DNA of 64,000 nucleotides from Oscillospiraceae bacterium. Lineage in GTDB: Bacteria; Bacillota; Clostridia; Oscillospirales; Acutalibacteraceae. Below, in pieces: positions 54,906 through 63,924 of the stretch. How positions within the stretch are numbered: position 1 is the first letter of the stretch; every line of letters starts with the position of its first letter. The notes beneath the pieces were generated by a model. It was not told the origin of the DNA. It did no database searches and saw only the letters and a program-made list of their open reading frames with translations. The stretch covers positions 1 through 64,000 of the forward strand of contig JALCPP010000012.1 in assembly GCA_022650485.1 (NCBI GenBank), given 5' to 3'. The position numbers and the translations under genes are program-made.

Positions 54906-56165
54906 TCAGATGTTCGTTGTGACAAAGCCGATCATATCTCCTCCCGCATCCGAAAGACGGCTGCAGGATTCTTTCAGGCTGTTAAACGGTGTGGAACCGT
55001 ACTTCACCGTCAGGATCACCGAATGCACATGCGAAGAAAGGCTTTCTGCATCGGGGAACCGCATTTCAGAAGGCGCGTAAAATACCACATAATCATAGGT
55101 ATCCTTTGCTGCCCGCACAAATTCTGAAAATGCTTCTGTTGCAAAAAGATCTGCCGGATTCGCACCCTGAACCGGCACACCGGACAGAAAGCTGAGCCCA
55201 CTCACCTTTTGAACCGATACGGCGGCCTCCGTCAACTGATACTCTCCTTCCAAAACGCCGTTCAGCGTCTTTTCCGGTTTTATTTTCATCTGAGAAGCAA
55301 GTTTAGGGCTGCGCAAGTCACCGTCCACCAGCAGAACTGATTTTCCAGTCAGGGCAAGTACTGAGGCAAAATCGGAAGCGACACGATCCCCGCCATTGTG
55401 TTCGCATACGCTGGACACCAAGAAGCACCGGCTGTCCCCCGCTGCGTTCAGAGCGGCAGAACGCAGCGTGCGAATCGCGTGGCCCCTGTCCCTGTTTGAA
55501 TGCGGAATTTCAGCCAGCAAACGCACTTTTAAAGCTTCCTGAACAAATCTGCTGTTGCGGACTGTCTTGTCGAGCAGCACCGCCAGAATACCAAAGCAGG
55601 CCGAAACAATCACACCCAAAATCAGACCGAGAATTCCTGCCTTTAACATGGAGGATTTGTTCGACCGCGGCTGCGCTTCGGCGGCATGGTCGCTGATGCT
55701 GGCCGTCAAAACCGGGTCCGGGAACTGCTGAACCAGCTGCTGCATCAGCAATTCCGCCGCTGTGTCGGAAATAAGAGCGGCTTTTGAAACGTTTGTGGTG
55801 CTGGCGGTCAGCTTGACAACCGGAGCGGAATTTTCCATTTTTGCCGTAATGTCCGTGATTTCCGACGGATTTACCCCGGCCTTCTCCGCCGTGCGGCGAA
55901 GCAGATCTTCTCCGGAAGCCAGCGGAATCGCACTCTGCACCCTGCTGTAAAGAATATTGGTGTATTGCAGGTGATAGTCACTGTCCACATCATCCGGCAC
56001 TCCACAGGTCACGGTAAAGACCGTCGTGCCCTGATACACATGGTGTGCAAATTTCATCGGCAAAAGACCGCCCGCAACAGCGAACGCCAAAATAACGAGG
56101 AAAAATCTAATCCAGTTTCTCCTGTAATAATGCATGATTTCAGAAAAGCTTACAAACAGTTCCAT
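54906..56165 (-). CDS. Wzz/BY-kinase-like polysaccharide export protein with degenerate P-loop
   Basis: Capsule/exopolysaccharide chain-length regulator fused to a tyrosine-autokinase-like domain, 419 aa from ATG 56165 (GGGAGGA 7 nt upstream). Two membrane helices (about residues 21-40 and 178-200) flank the extracytoplasmic Wzz part. The cytoplasmic domain keeps a Walker A'-like VLLVDGDLRSPKL (about 273). The Walker A position reads SSVCEHNGGDRVASDFA (about 243-259), without the GKS/T that binds ATP. There is no Tyr-rich C-terminal tail. I therefore expect no kinase activity; it may act as a structural co-polymerase. Last gene of the wzy-GT-GT-wzz operon. Confidence 0.82.
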   Translation of the reverse strand: MELFVSFSEIMHYYRRNWIRFFLVILAFAVAGGLLPMKFAHHVYQGTTVFTVTCGVPDDVDSDYHLQYTNILYSRVQSAIPLASGEDLLRRTAEKAGVNPSEITDITAKMENSAPVVKLTASTTNVSKAALISDTAAELLMQQLVQQFPDPVLTASISDHAAEAQPRSNKSSMLKAGILGLILGVIVSACFGILAVLLDKTVRNSRFVQEALKVRLLAEIPHSNRDRGHAIRTLRSAALNAAGDSRCFLVSSVCEHNGGDRVASDFASVLALTGKSVLLVDGDLRSPKLASQMKIKPEKTLNGVLEGEYQLTEAAVSVQKVSGLSFLSGVPVQGANPADLFATEAFSEFVRAAKDTYDYVVFYAPSEMRFPDAESLSSHVHSVILTVKYGSTPFNSLKESCSRLSDAGGDMIGFVTTNI

Positions 56166-56193
56166 TGGTATCCTCCCATATGCGATTTCATTC

Positions 56194-57360
56194 TCAGGCT
56201 CCTGCAAAGGCAAGCACCCGTCCAAGGATGGTTTTCCAGTCGTAATTCTGCCGTGCAAAATCCCTTTCCTGTTCCGAAAGGGATGGATTACTTCGGCATT
56301 GAAGGGCAAACTTTACCGCCCTGCCAATATCAACAGGCGACGGGTCGTTCGGAAATTTTAAAGCAAACGGAGGGTTCTCTGAAAACGCATCGTCTTCATA
56401 GGCATAAAGGAACGGCAGTCCTGCCGCACAGTATTCCCTCGCTTTCAGCGAAGAACAATGTGTCAATCCACGACGGTAGCAGCCGAGCGATGAAACACCC
56501 AGATCGGCCGACGCATAGATATGCATTAATTCTTCTCCGTGCAGAAAGCCGCGGCAATCCACATCATCCTGCAGCCCTCTTTTTTTAACATCCTCTAAAA
56601 ATTCCGGCATTTCTTTCGGATCCCCGCCGGCCAGCACAAAACGGACGCGCGGGTCTTTCGGCTGCTTCTGTTCCCGATAAATCCGCATTCCTTCCAGAAT
56701 ACGATCGTATGCCTGCCACCAAAGCGTCCCGGCAACCCCAACGAGAACGACTTCTCCATGGTCCCCCGGATGGCGAACAAAAGAGAACTCGTCAACGTTC
56801 ACTCCGTTGGTAATGTTGATAGCCGGAAGTCCAAAAAAGCGGTCGGAACGGTCGCCAATCAACACGGCGGCGTCGGTGCATCCATAAAGTTTTTTTCCGG
56901 AAAGTCTGTCTTCCGCCGCGGTACACAAAGCCTTAAACAGTGTAATGGCCTGCCGATGCAGCGGGCGAACCCCTTTCACACCTCGCAGATAATCGGCAAG
57001 GTAAGGGTAATTCGGAATTTCAATCAGAATCCGGCGGGTCCCGTTTGCTTTCAGCAGACGGCAGATGCGGATGACATCAAAGCTGATCCGGTCCAGGCGA
57101 AGATAGGCAACGTCGAACCGATGGCTGCCCAGATAATCCAGTACCGCCAGAGAAAAGCGGTGCATTCGGCGGTATCCGGTTGTAACCGGCATGCTGAGCA
57201 TTTCAGATCCCCTGTAAAAAGTAAAACATTCATTTTTCCACAGGGTATAGGTAACCTCGTACCCAAGCTCTTCAAAGGCATGCACCTGCCACTTGATTTT
57301 TCGGGTCACGCCCAAATAAAGTTCGGCGTCCTCCTGAAAGGTCAGGTAAAACAGTTTCAT
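56194..57360 (-). CDS. glycosyltransferase family 4 (exopolysaccharide operon)
   Basis: GT-B glycosyltransferase of 388 aa. N-terminus MKLFYLTFQEDAELYLGVTRKI; donor domain with VGVAGTLWWQAYDRILEGM (about residue 215), FVLAGGDPKEMPEFL (about 247) and HIYASADLGVSSLGCYRRG (about 285). The usual EG-P-EA motif is altered to LTHCSSLKAREYCAAGLP, where E and Y-x-A-x-G-P keep the donor contact. The ATG overlaps the stop of the upstream glycosyltransferase by 4 nt. It is likely to build the repeat unit of the polymer; specificity unknown. Confidence 0.86.
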   Translation of the reverse strand: MKLFYLTFQEDAELYLGVTRKIKWQVHAFEELGYEVTYTLWKNECFTFYRGSEMLSMPVTTGYRRMHRFSLAVLDYLGSHRFDVAYLRLDRISFDVIRICRLLKANGTRRILIEIPNYPYLADYLRGVKGVRPLHRQAITLFKALCTAAEDRLSGKKLYGCTDAAVLIGDRSDRFFGLPAINITNGVNVDEFSFVRHPGDHGEVVLVGVAGTLWWQAYDRILEGMRIYREQKQPKDPRVRFVLAGGDPKEMPEFLEDVKKRGLQDDVDCRGFLHGEELMHIYASADLGVSSLGCYRRGLTHCSSLKAREYCAAGLPFLYAYEDDAFSENPPFALKFPNDPSPVDIGRAVKFALQCRSNPSLSEQERDFARQNYDWKTILGRVLAFAGA

Positions 57361-58574
57361 TGACCAAGCACCTCATAAAATTCAGGATAATTCCGCTCTG
57401 CGCTGAAATTATTTTCCCAGGTAGAACGGGAATTTGCACATAGTTTCTCATAGTCTTTTCCGCTCATGGAACGAAGGCGGTTCAGCACCTGAAGAAGCTC
57501 TTTCTGGGCAAATTCCGCCCGCAGCAGAAATCCGTTTTTTCCGTCTTTCACAATTTCATGCGTCCCCCCAACATCCGTCGCAATCACCGGAATTCCGAAG
57601 GAACAGGCTTCCATAATAGAAACCGGAATTCCTTCGCTGGAACTGACGTTGATGAAAACCGTTATTTCGTGATTTTTGTAAAAATCCATCACCGCGCTGT
57701 TTTTCAACGCGCCTGGAAATTCCACACGGACACAAGCAGGCAGCGCCCGGCAGAGATGTTTCAGTTCCGCTTCCAACGGTCCGGAACCGAGATGTGTCCA
57801 GCGGACCGGGAAATCAATGTTTTTAAGCGCACCGGCAATCAAATGAAGACGCTTGACCGGCACCATGTAAGAACAGGATACAAGATGGAACTCGATTCTG
57901 CTCCCCCCGCGGCAGCCCCGGTCACTGGTACCAAGATGCGCCGTTTGGACCTTTTGGGCAAACTGCGGGCACTGATTTCGTAAAAGGTCTGCTCCTTCTT
58001 CCGAACAGGGGAAAACCGCCGCCGCGCTTTCCATCAGATAGCTGCGCATCGGCAGATAGTGCAGAGGGCTGCGCTCTTCATGAACATCAAAGCCATGTGC
58101 ACGGGAAACCATCCGCGCTTTTTTTCCTTTTGAACGAAGGAATTCGGCAAGCATTGCCCCTGCGGCAGCGGCATCATAAAACCAGTAACTATAAATAGTT
58201 ACGTCATCCGCGCACAAAACAGCTTCCTCCTGCTTCAATGCTCGGAAAATACACAAAGCGTTTTTCATAAAAAACAGCATTTCGTGTACCCGCGCCGGAA
58301 AAAGCCGGCCTGAACACAACAGCTTTCGCATTTCACAGCGGACACAAGGCAGCCGCAGCAACGCTCCATATGCCGACCGCCCGCAAGAAGGACGCCGCAG
58401 ACGAATGCAATCCACCTGTTCCGGCAGCACGCGTGTCTGCACACTGTCTTCTTTCAGCCCACAGGGACAGACAAGGATTTTGTCAAAGCCGCGTGCAAAC
58501 CGCAGCTCATTTTCCAAGAACTCCTCTCCGCGGTCAAACGGAAAGGAAGAAGTCAGCAAAAGCAGCAGTTTCAC
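57357..58574 (-). CDS. glycosyltransferase family 4 (exopolysaccharide operon)
   Basis: GT-B glycosyltransferase of 405 aa. Start is GTG 58574 (GGAGG 7 nt upstream), overlapping the polymerase stop as GTGA; a longer frame upstream is spurious. The opening LLLLTSSFPFDRGEEFLENEL, TIYSYWFYDAAAAG (about residue 135), SRAHGFDVHE (about 160), LGTSDRG (about 215) and SSSEGIPVSIMEACSFG (about 310) match the protein encoded at 52480-53727, its paralogue. The EG-P-EA motif is intact. It probably transfers a hexose in repeat-unit assembly. Confidence 0.87.
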   Translation of the reverse strand: MKLLLLLTSSFPFDRGEEFLENELRFARGFDKILVCPCGLKEDSVQTRVLPEQVDCIRLRRPSCGRSAYGALLRLPCVRCEMRKLLCSGRLFPARVHEMLFFMKNALCIFRALKQEEAVLCADDVTIYSYWFYDAAAAGAMLAEFLRSKGKKARMVSRAHGFDVHEERSPLHYLPMRSYLMESAAAVFPCSEEGADLLRNQCPQFAQKVQTAHLGTSDRGCRGGSRIEFHLVSCSYMVPVKRLHLIAGALKNIDFPVRWTHLGSGPLEAELKHLCRALPACVRVEFPGALKNSAVMDFYKNHEITVFINVSSSEGIPVSIMEACSFGIPVIATDVGGTHEIVKDGKNGFLLRAEFAQKELLQVLNRLRSMSGKDYEKLCANSRSTWENNFSAERNYPEFYEVLGQ

Positions 58575-60106
58575 GAACTTTCCTCCCCCAGACGCGTCCG
58601 GCAGACTGGGCGCACATGCGTCCCCAGACGCAGCGCCAGCAATGCAGCCAGATAAATGGCAACATAAAAGCAAAGATAGGTAATGTTAAAGACGTTTGTC
58701 ACCCAAAGGAATGCAAAACTGCGCGGCAGATAGACAAAATCCCTGAGCGCCAGAAGGCAGGAAGCCGTCACAACCCAGGAGCGGGTCAGCATGGAAGAAA
58801 AGAAACGAAGGAAAATGCCAACTCCGGCGCTGACGGCCACAACACCGATGAAACCGAACGCAACATAAGATTCCGCCACAAAGGAAGTCCCGAATCCTCC
58901 GCCTGCAAGATAGCGCTGCGGGTCAACCAGATAAGTAAGAGCGTGGGCGTAGTTATGGGTATCAGCCACAAAAGAGGTGGTCTGCACTTCTATGATGGGA
59001 GACAACCCAAACATGGACCGTGTAATCAGATTATTGTGAATAAACAATTCAAATGGATAAAATAAATAGTGCCACGTTGTGCCGTGCTGAAACAGATTCC
59101 AGCTGTTAACCGTCTGAATCACCACACGGAAACTTGCCCCCTGCGAGTACAGAAAATTAATAACCGTATCCATAAAGTTTCTGTGCGATAAAAGACCGTA
59201 TGCGCGAATTTCCGCCAGCCGCTGGAGCAGGTACATCAAGACAACCGCCAGCACACCGCCGCCCACTACCGTTCTTCTTTTAAAAATGCGTTTTTTCTTT
59301 TCATTCAGTGAATCCCGAAGGACAAAATAAATTAATATGGTGATTGCTTCGCAGACAAAAGTGTTTCTGCGCCCGGTAAATAAGGTAGCAAGCAGATACA
59401 CCCCGTACACCGTCATCGGTAACCTGAGCTGTTTCCGGCTCGGCATCGTCGCCAGAAAAACGGCAAACGATGGAACAAAAAACATGGAAAGCCGGCTGAC
59501 CACAGACGGAATATTGGAATCGGTTACCTGTGTAAAAGAGCCCAGATACCCGCTTCTCAAAACATTCAAAACAGACAGCATCAGGGTGTAAAACGATGCG
59601 ATTGAACTGACCAGCAGTACAACTGTGCTGATCTGGCGGATGATTGGCACCGCCGGGCTCTGTGAAACCGCCGCCCAGCCCTTTTCCCGAATCTTTTGTT
59701 CCCGTCTTGCAAACAGCGGCCCCATCAGCTGATAGCCCGCATAGATACACAAAAGGGCCAGTGTGACAACCTGAAGCGCAATAAAAAGGCTGTAAAAATT
59801 TTCAGCCTCCAGATAATACAGAATCTCCTCATAATGTGCCAGGAACGACACATAGACACGCCCCAGCAGCAGGATATTGTACGTTCCCACAAAAACGAGG
59901 AAGGGAAAATCGCGTCTGATATGGGGAATCAGGTCACAAACCACGGCAAGATTCAGCATAACATTAGCGGCAAACATAAAGTCTGCGGCCGTTTCATAGA
60001 AAAAGCCGCCGAATACAGTTAAAAAATTCGCTGTAAGCATCAACACCAGAACCATTCCAAACAGAATGGTGTTTCTGATACCGCTCTTTGCTGAAAAAAC
60101 TGTCAT
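58571..60106 (-). CDS. Wzy-like polysaccharide polymerase
   Basis: Polytopic membrane protein of 511 aa with roughly twelve hydrophobic helices and one large extracytoplasmic loop near residues 320-400 (RAYGLLSHRNFMDTVINF...VADTHNYAHAL), the arrangement of O-antigen/exopolysaccharide polymerases. Sequence similarity is weak in this class, so the call rests on topology and operon context: it starts an operon with two glycosyltransferases and a Wzz-like protein. ATG 60106 has GGAGG 7 nt upstream. No flippase (Wzx) gene is in the window. Confidence 0.75.
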   Translation of the reverse strand: MTVFSAKSGIRNTILFGMVLVLMLTANFLTVFGGFFYETAADFMFAANVMLNLAVVCDLIPHIRRDFPFLVFVGTYNILLLGRVYVSFLAHYEEILYYLEAENFYSLFIALQVVTLALLCIYAGYQLMGPLFARREQKIREKGWAAVSQSPAVPIIRQISTVVLLVSSIASFYTLMLSVLNVLRSGYLGSFTQVTDSNIPSVVSRLSMFFVPSFAVFLATMPSRKQLRLPMTVYGVYLLATLFTGRRNTFVCEAITILIYFVLRDSLNEKKKRIFKRRTVVGGGVLAVVLMYLLQRLAEIRAYGLLSHRNFMDTVINFLYSQGASFRVVIQTVNSWNLFQHGTTWHYLFYPFELFIHNNLITRSMFGLSPIIEVQTTSFVADTHNYAHALTYLVDPQRYLAGGGFGTSFVAESYVAFGFIGVVAVSAGVGIFLRFFSSMLTRSWVVTASCLLALRDFVYLPRSFAFLWVTNVFNITYLCFYVAIYLAALLALRLGTHVRPVCRTRLGEESS

Positions 60107-60152
60107 GAAATTCCTCCACCAGGTATTGCTTTTAAACTTCTTACTTAAACTG

Positions 60153-60182
60153 ATTATATCATCTTAGCAAAATATGGTCCAA
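60153..60182 (-). promoter_or_regulatory. promoter of the exopolysaccharide operon
   Basis: Minus strand: TTGGAC - 18 bp - TATAAT (perfect -10), 47 bp before the polymerase ATG and just after the NFACT gene end. No terminator for the NFACT gene is seen here, so read-through is possible. Confidence 0.7.
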
Positions 60183-60197
60183 TATCACCTATAAAAT

Positions 60198-61958
60198 TCA
60201 TTTAACTTTCATCTTTTCGGCCGTTTCCCGGTCCGGCTCAGCATAAACAGTCTTATTCTTTACATAAATGACCATTCCCGGCTTCGCACCTTGAGGTTTT
60301 GAAACATGCCTGACCAGGGTATAATCCACCGCAACGTTGGAAGAATCTCTGCCGCGGCTGTAACTTGCTGCCAGCAGCGCCGCTTCTGCAATTGCTGTCT
60401 GCGTTACTTCGCGCCCCTGCGCAAACAGAACAACATGAGACCCCGGGATATTCTTCGTGTGAAACCAAACATCATTTTTCCCCGCATGGTGCAGAGTCAG
60501 CAGGTCATTCTGGCAGTTGTTGCGCCCCACCAGAATTAGAAAACCGTCGGAAGATTCAAACTGCATCGGGCCCTGCACCGCCGCGCGGCGCTTGGATTTT
60601 CTCTGAACACGCAGATATCCTTCCTGCGAAAGTTCTTCCCGAATTTCATTTAAATCTTTTTCATTGACCGCGCGGCTCAATTCTTCAAAAACGGTATCCA
60701 GATAAAGGAGCTCCTGTTCCGCCCTTTGAATTTGAACAGAAAGAATCTCTTCCGCCGTGCGCTGTTTGCGGTATTCTTTATAATACTTCTGGGCATTCTG
60801 TGCAGGCGAAAGAGTCGGGTCCAAAGCAATGCTGACAGTCGGCTGTTCCGGCTCATAGAAATTTTCAAGCACTGCGCAGGTCTGCCCCCGTTCCAGCCGG
60901 TACAGGTTGGCATTAATCAAATCGCCGCACATCCGAAGAAAATCACGTTTCGAGCACTGCGCCAATTCCGCGCGCTGAGCATTGATCTTGCGGCTCAGCC
61001 GGTCGGAAGCATTGGTGAGAACCCGAAGCAAATCCTGGGAACGCGCCCTCATACGGGCAATCCGGTCGCGCTCCTCATAAAAATCATCTAAAAGAGCAGA
61101 AAAGCTCTCTTCCTGCTTTACGATCGCCGCGCTGCCATACTGGCCGATTCTTAAAAATGAAAAATCAATCGGCTTTCCGTCTGCGGCATACGCAATCCAT
61201 GCGCTGCCGGAAACATCCCGAACCGTGTCTGCAGTTTGTCCCAAAAAGAATGACAGGCGATCCCACTGCTCCTGCTCCATACCACGCAGGGTGAGTTCCC
61301 TTCCACGCCCCGTGAGAAATGCAAGTTCCCTGCAAACCACAGGCGAAACGCCCTGAAGCGTAGACAGCAGGGATTTGGGCAGTGCCTTATCCCCCGGTAT
61401 GGCGCGCAGACGCTCCAAAATTTCTTCACGCCCGGATGAAAGAAGGCATAGCTTCTCCTGCGGCGGGGGCAGCCGATATTTCAGGCCCGGCAGGACCAGC
61501 CGTCCGGAAGTCATGCCGGCATCGACACGTTTCAGGGCATCGACGATATTGCCGTCACCGTCAATTAAAATAATATTACTGTAGCGGCCCATTACCTCTA
61601 CAGCCACCGTCAGGCGCACTTGGTCGCCCAATTCATTTACAGCGTCAAAATCCAAAAAAAGAAGGCGTTCCAGCTCCGGCTGTCTGATGCCGGCCAGGCG
61701 CGCCCCTGAAAGTTTTTTTCGCAGAAGCATGCATAACATGGGAGGTTCCTTGGGATTTTCAGGCGCATAACGTGTAAAATGAATGCGCGCGCTGTTTGCC
61801 CGCGCAGATAAAAGCAGCCGAAACACACCGGCCCTCGACCTTAGTAGAAAAAGGATTTCATCCCGGCTTGGCTGATAAATCCGATCTACTCTGGCGCCGG
61901 TCGCAGTTTCTTCAATTTCGCGCTTTAAGTGGCGCAGAAATGCTCCGTCCAGAGCCAT
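60198..61958 (-). CDS. rqcH: NFACT-family ribosome quality-control protein (RqcH-like)
   Basis: RqcH/Rqc2 homologue, also annotated as fibronectin-binding protein in Gram-positives; 586 aa. It binds stalled 50S subunits and, in B. subtilis, adds alanine tails to nascent chains. Parts: NFACT-N (1-220; FTRYAPENPKEPPMLCMLLRKKLSG about 60-84), a helix-hairpin-helix, a coiled coil (about 280-440) and the NFACT-R domain (about 470-565; LTLHHAGKNDVWFHTKNIPG). The conserved Asp-Arg pair important for tRNA binding in RqcH seems to be Glu-Arg here (PELERLLFL), a mild change. It is the last of the trmK-nif3-rqcH genes. Confidence 0.9.
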   Translation of the reverse strand: MALDGAFLRHLKREIEETATGARVDRIYQPSRDEILFLLRSRAGVFRLLLSARANSARIHFTRYAPENPKEPPMLCMLLRKKLSGARLAGIRQPELERLLFLDFDAVNELGDQVRLTVAVEVMGRYSNIILIDGDGNIVDALKRVDAGMTSGRLVLPGLKYRLPPPQEKLCLLSSGREEILERLRAIPGDKALPKSLLSTLQGVSPVVCRELAFLTGRGRELTLRGMEQEQWDRLSFFLGQTADTVRDVSGSAWIAYAADGKPIDFSFLRIGQYGSAAIVKQEESFSALLDDFYEERDRIARMRARSQDLLRVLTNASDRLSRKINAQRAELAQCSKRDFLRMCGDLINANLYRLERGQTCAVLENFYEPEQPTVSIALDPTLSPAQNAQKYYKEYRKQRTAEEILSVQIQRAEQELLYLDTVFEELSRAVNEKDLNEIREELSQEGYLRVQRKSKRRAAVQGPMQFESSDGFLILVGRNNCQNDLLTLHHAGKNDVWFHTKNIPGSHVVLFAQGREVTQTAIAEAALLAASYSRGRDSSNVAVDYTLVRHVSKPQGAKPGMVIYVKNKTVYAEPDRETAEKMKVK

Positions 61959-61977
61959 TTAAGTTACCTCCGTATCG

Positions 61978-62748
61978 TCACAGATAATGAACCGGTGCGT
62001 GCATAACACGCGACCGAATAAAATCGACATCCTGAAACCGTTCCGCCAAACGCTGCATTAAGACGGGGATCACGGGGTCTTCGGTTTCAAAATGCCCAGC
62101 CGCAACCAATGTAACCCCCAGATTTTCCGCATCCAGCAGAATATTGTGCTTACATTCTCCCGTAACAAATGCCTGGCAGCCATTTTGAGCCGCATCATAA
62201 AGGTAATCGGCACCGCCGCCGCTGCAAAGGCCGACCGAAGTAATACTCTTTCCGCCCTCTGTGTAACGCAGACCCTCGCACCCCAAAACGCCTTTGACAA
62301 ATTCGGCAAATTCCCGCGGGCTGTACTCATGGTTTGTTTCTCCACAAAGCGCTTCCGCAAGGCCGGATGCCGAATTTTCACAAAGCATGCGAACATTTTT
62401 TAAATTCAGACGTTTGGCAAGACAGTCGTTGACTCCGCCCGGCGCCATGTCCAGATTTGTGTGGGCACAGATTGCAGCAATCGAATGACTCGCCAGCAGA
62501 TACGGCACAGATCCCGTGCGCAGTCTTTTCAGCGGATGAAAAATCACCGGATGGTGACTGACAACCAGTTCCGCTCCTAATTGGGATGCTTCCTGTATCA
62601 CAGCCGGAGTAATGTCCAGCGACAAAAGGACTTTCGTCACCGGGATACTTTCGTCCCCGACCAGCAGTCCGGGATTATCGAATCCCATTGCTGTACGAAA
62701 CGGTGCAAATCCATCGATGAACTGATAAATATCGCCCGTTGTTGTCAT
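61978..62748 (-). CDS. Nif3-like dinuclear metal-centre protein
   Basis: Nif3/DUF34 family protein of 256 aa from ATG 62748 (GAGGAA 8 nt upstream; the longer frame is rejected). Metal-ligand motifs are the His pair in VVSHHPVIFHP (about residues 65-75), HTNLDMAPGGVND (about 102) and the C-terminal HFETE (about 220). A GTP cyclohydrolase-like role has been proposed for the family but is not settled. It lies 19 nt after trmK and 19 nt before the NFACT gene, the conserved Firmicute order. Confidence 0.92.
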   Translation of the reverse strand: MTTTGDIYQFIDGFAPFRTAMGFDNPGLLVGDESIPVTKVLLSLDITPAVIQEASQLGAELVVSHHPVIFHPLKRLRTGSVPYLLASHSIAAICAHTNLDMAPGGVNDCLAKRLNLKNVRMLCENSASGLAEALCGETNHEYSPREFAEFVKGVLGCEGLRYTEGGKSITSVGLCSGGGADYLYDAAQNGCQAFVTGECKHNILLDAENLGVTLVAAGHFETEDPVIPVLMQRLAERFQDVDFIRSRVMHAPVHYL

Positions 62749-62767
62749 AAAAAATTCCTCTTTTCCA

Positions 62768-63475
62768 TTAAGCCGGCGCAGATGACAGCAAAGTCTCAAT
62801 TTGCGCGGCAAGCGAAAAAAAGTGATTGGCCTGCGAAATATTTCCGGCTTTTGAAAGACCATTTGCACGTCTTTTTAAACGCCGGTTCTGCAGCTGCAGA
62901 TACTTTCTTCCCTGCGCCGTCTCCGCCGTTATTTTGCCAATGTAATAAAACAACTCATTTTCCCGCCGCTTTTGCGGGGAATAAGAAACCTGCATCACCG
63001 AATAAACGTGGCCATCTTCCTCGGCAGCCAATTCGCGCTCAATAAAAAAGCCCTCATCTGCAAGGAACTTTCGCAGCGTTTCCGCTTTGGTCATGGGCTG
63101 CAAAATCAGGCGGCGTGCCGGCTCTTTCAGCCACGGGGCACGCTTCAGAATATGAATCATCATTAAACCGCCCATCCCGGCGATAACAAGATCTTCCGCT
63201 TCACGCGGCTCGATTTGATCAAGGCCGTCTGAAAGGCGCGCGGAAACCAAGTTGGAAACCCCGTACCGGGCAATATTGGCACGTGCCCTGTCAAGGGGGC
63301 CCTGCCTGATATCGGCCGCCACGGCACTTCGAATCAGCCCCTGCTTTGCAAGCCATACCGGCAAATAGGCATGGTCGGTCCCCACGTCCGCAAGTGCCGT
63401 ACCCGGGCGCACCATGGCAGCACAAAGCGCCAGCCTGCTGCCCAAAGAAAACAAATGCCGAACCTGAGAAGACAT
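62768..63475 (-). CDS. trmK: tRNA (adenine(22)-N(1))-methyltransferase
   Basis: SAM-dependent methyltransferase of 235 aa that makes m1A22 in tRNA. The SAM motif ADVGTDHAYLPVWL (about residues 30-43) and VIAGMGGLMMIHIL (about 102, the NPPY-like region of TrmK) are typical, as is RRLILQPM. ATG 63475 gives the family's usual length; the longer frame to 63574 would overlap the DUF1858 gene. The ribosome-binding site is weak (GGCGG). It is in the order trmK-nif3-rqcH. Confidence 0.9.
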   Translation of the reverse strand: MSSQVRHLFSLGSRLALCAAMVRPGTALADVGTDHAYLPVWLAKQGLIRSAVAADIRQGPLDRARANIARYGVSNLVSARLSDGLDQIEPREAEDLVIAGMGGLMMIHILKRAPWLKEPARRLILQPMTKAETLRKFLADEGFFIERELAAEEDGHVYSVMQVSYSPQKRRENELFYYIGKITAETAQGRKYLQLQNRRLKRRANGLSKAGNISQANHFFSLAAQIETLLSSAPA

Positions 63476-63521
63476 ACCGGACGGCCGCCCGGCAGAACTT
63501 CCGTCAGGCGGCCGCTTCTGA

Positions 63522-63728
63522 TTACTGATGGGATGCGAGGTGTTCATTAAGTTTCTGAACCATTTCTTCCGCATCTACGCCATGAACGACACAGGCCTCT
63601 TCCAGTGTTTCACCGCGGGATGCCGGGCATCCCAGACAATGCATGCCCATTTCAAGAAAAAAAGGCATTGTAGAGGGATCAAGTTCCATAATTTCCCCGA
63701 TTAAAGTCTGTTTTGTAATTGATTTCAT
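63522..63728 (-). CDS. DUF1858 small disulfide-type protein
   Basis: Protein of 68 aa with the DUF1858 pattern: TLIGEIMELDPSTMPFFLEMG followed by the Cys pair in HCLGCPASRGETLEEAC (about residues 30-46). The domain is found next to hybrid-cluster and other redox proteins and may carry a redox-active CxxC. The start ATG has AGGAGG about 8 nt upstream (ggaggatatac). It ends about 45 nt before the trmK start and may be the first gene of that operon. Function unknown. Confidence 0.85.
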   Translation of the reverse strand: MKSITKQTLIGEIMELDPSTMPFFLEMGMHCLGCPASRGETLEEACVVHGVDAEEMVQKLNEHLASHQ

Positions 63729-63890
63729 TTTGTATATCCTCCAAAAATAGGCGAATTTCGTAAGAATGTGATATGCCTATTATAATACCCATCCGAAATC
63801 TTTGCAATACATTTCTAAAGCTGGTGCTTACCCGCAACGATTCTTATCAACCTCTTTGGGACTAAATCCATTTAAGAACAGACAAAAAAT

Positions 63891-63917
63891 TTTCCCGCCT
63901 TTAACAAGACGGGAAAA
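63891..63917 (-). terminator. terminator after the partial gene at the window end
   Basis: Stem TTTTCCCG / CGGGAAAA with an 11-12 nt loop; AATTTTTTG follows on the minus strand. It lies 8 nt after the stop codon at 63925 and upstream of the DUF1858 gene. Confidence 0.75.
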
Positions 63918-63924
63918 TCAATGT

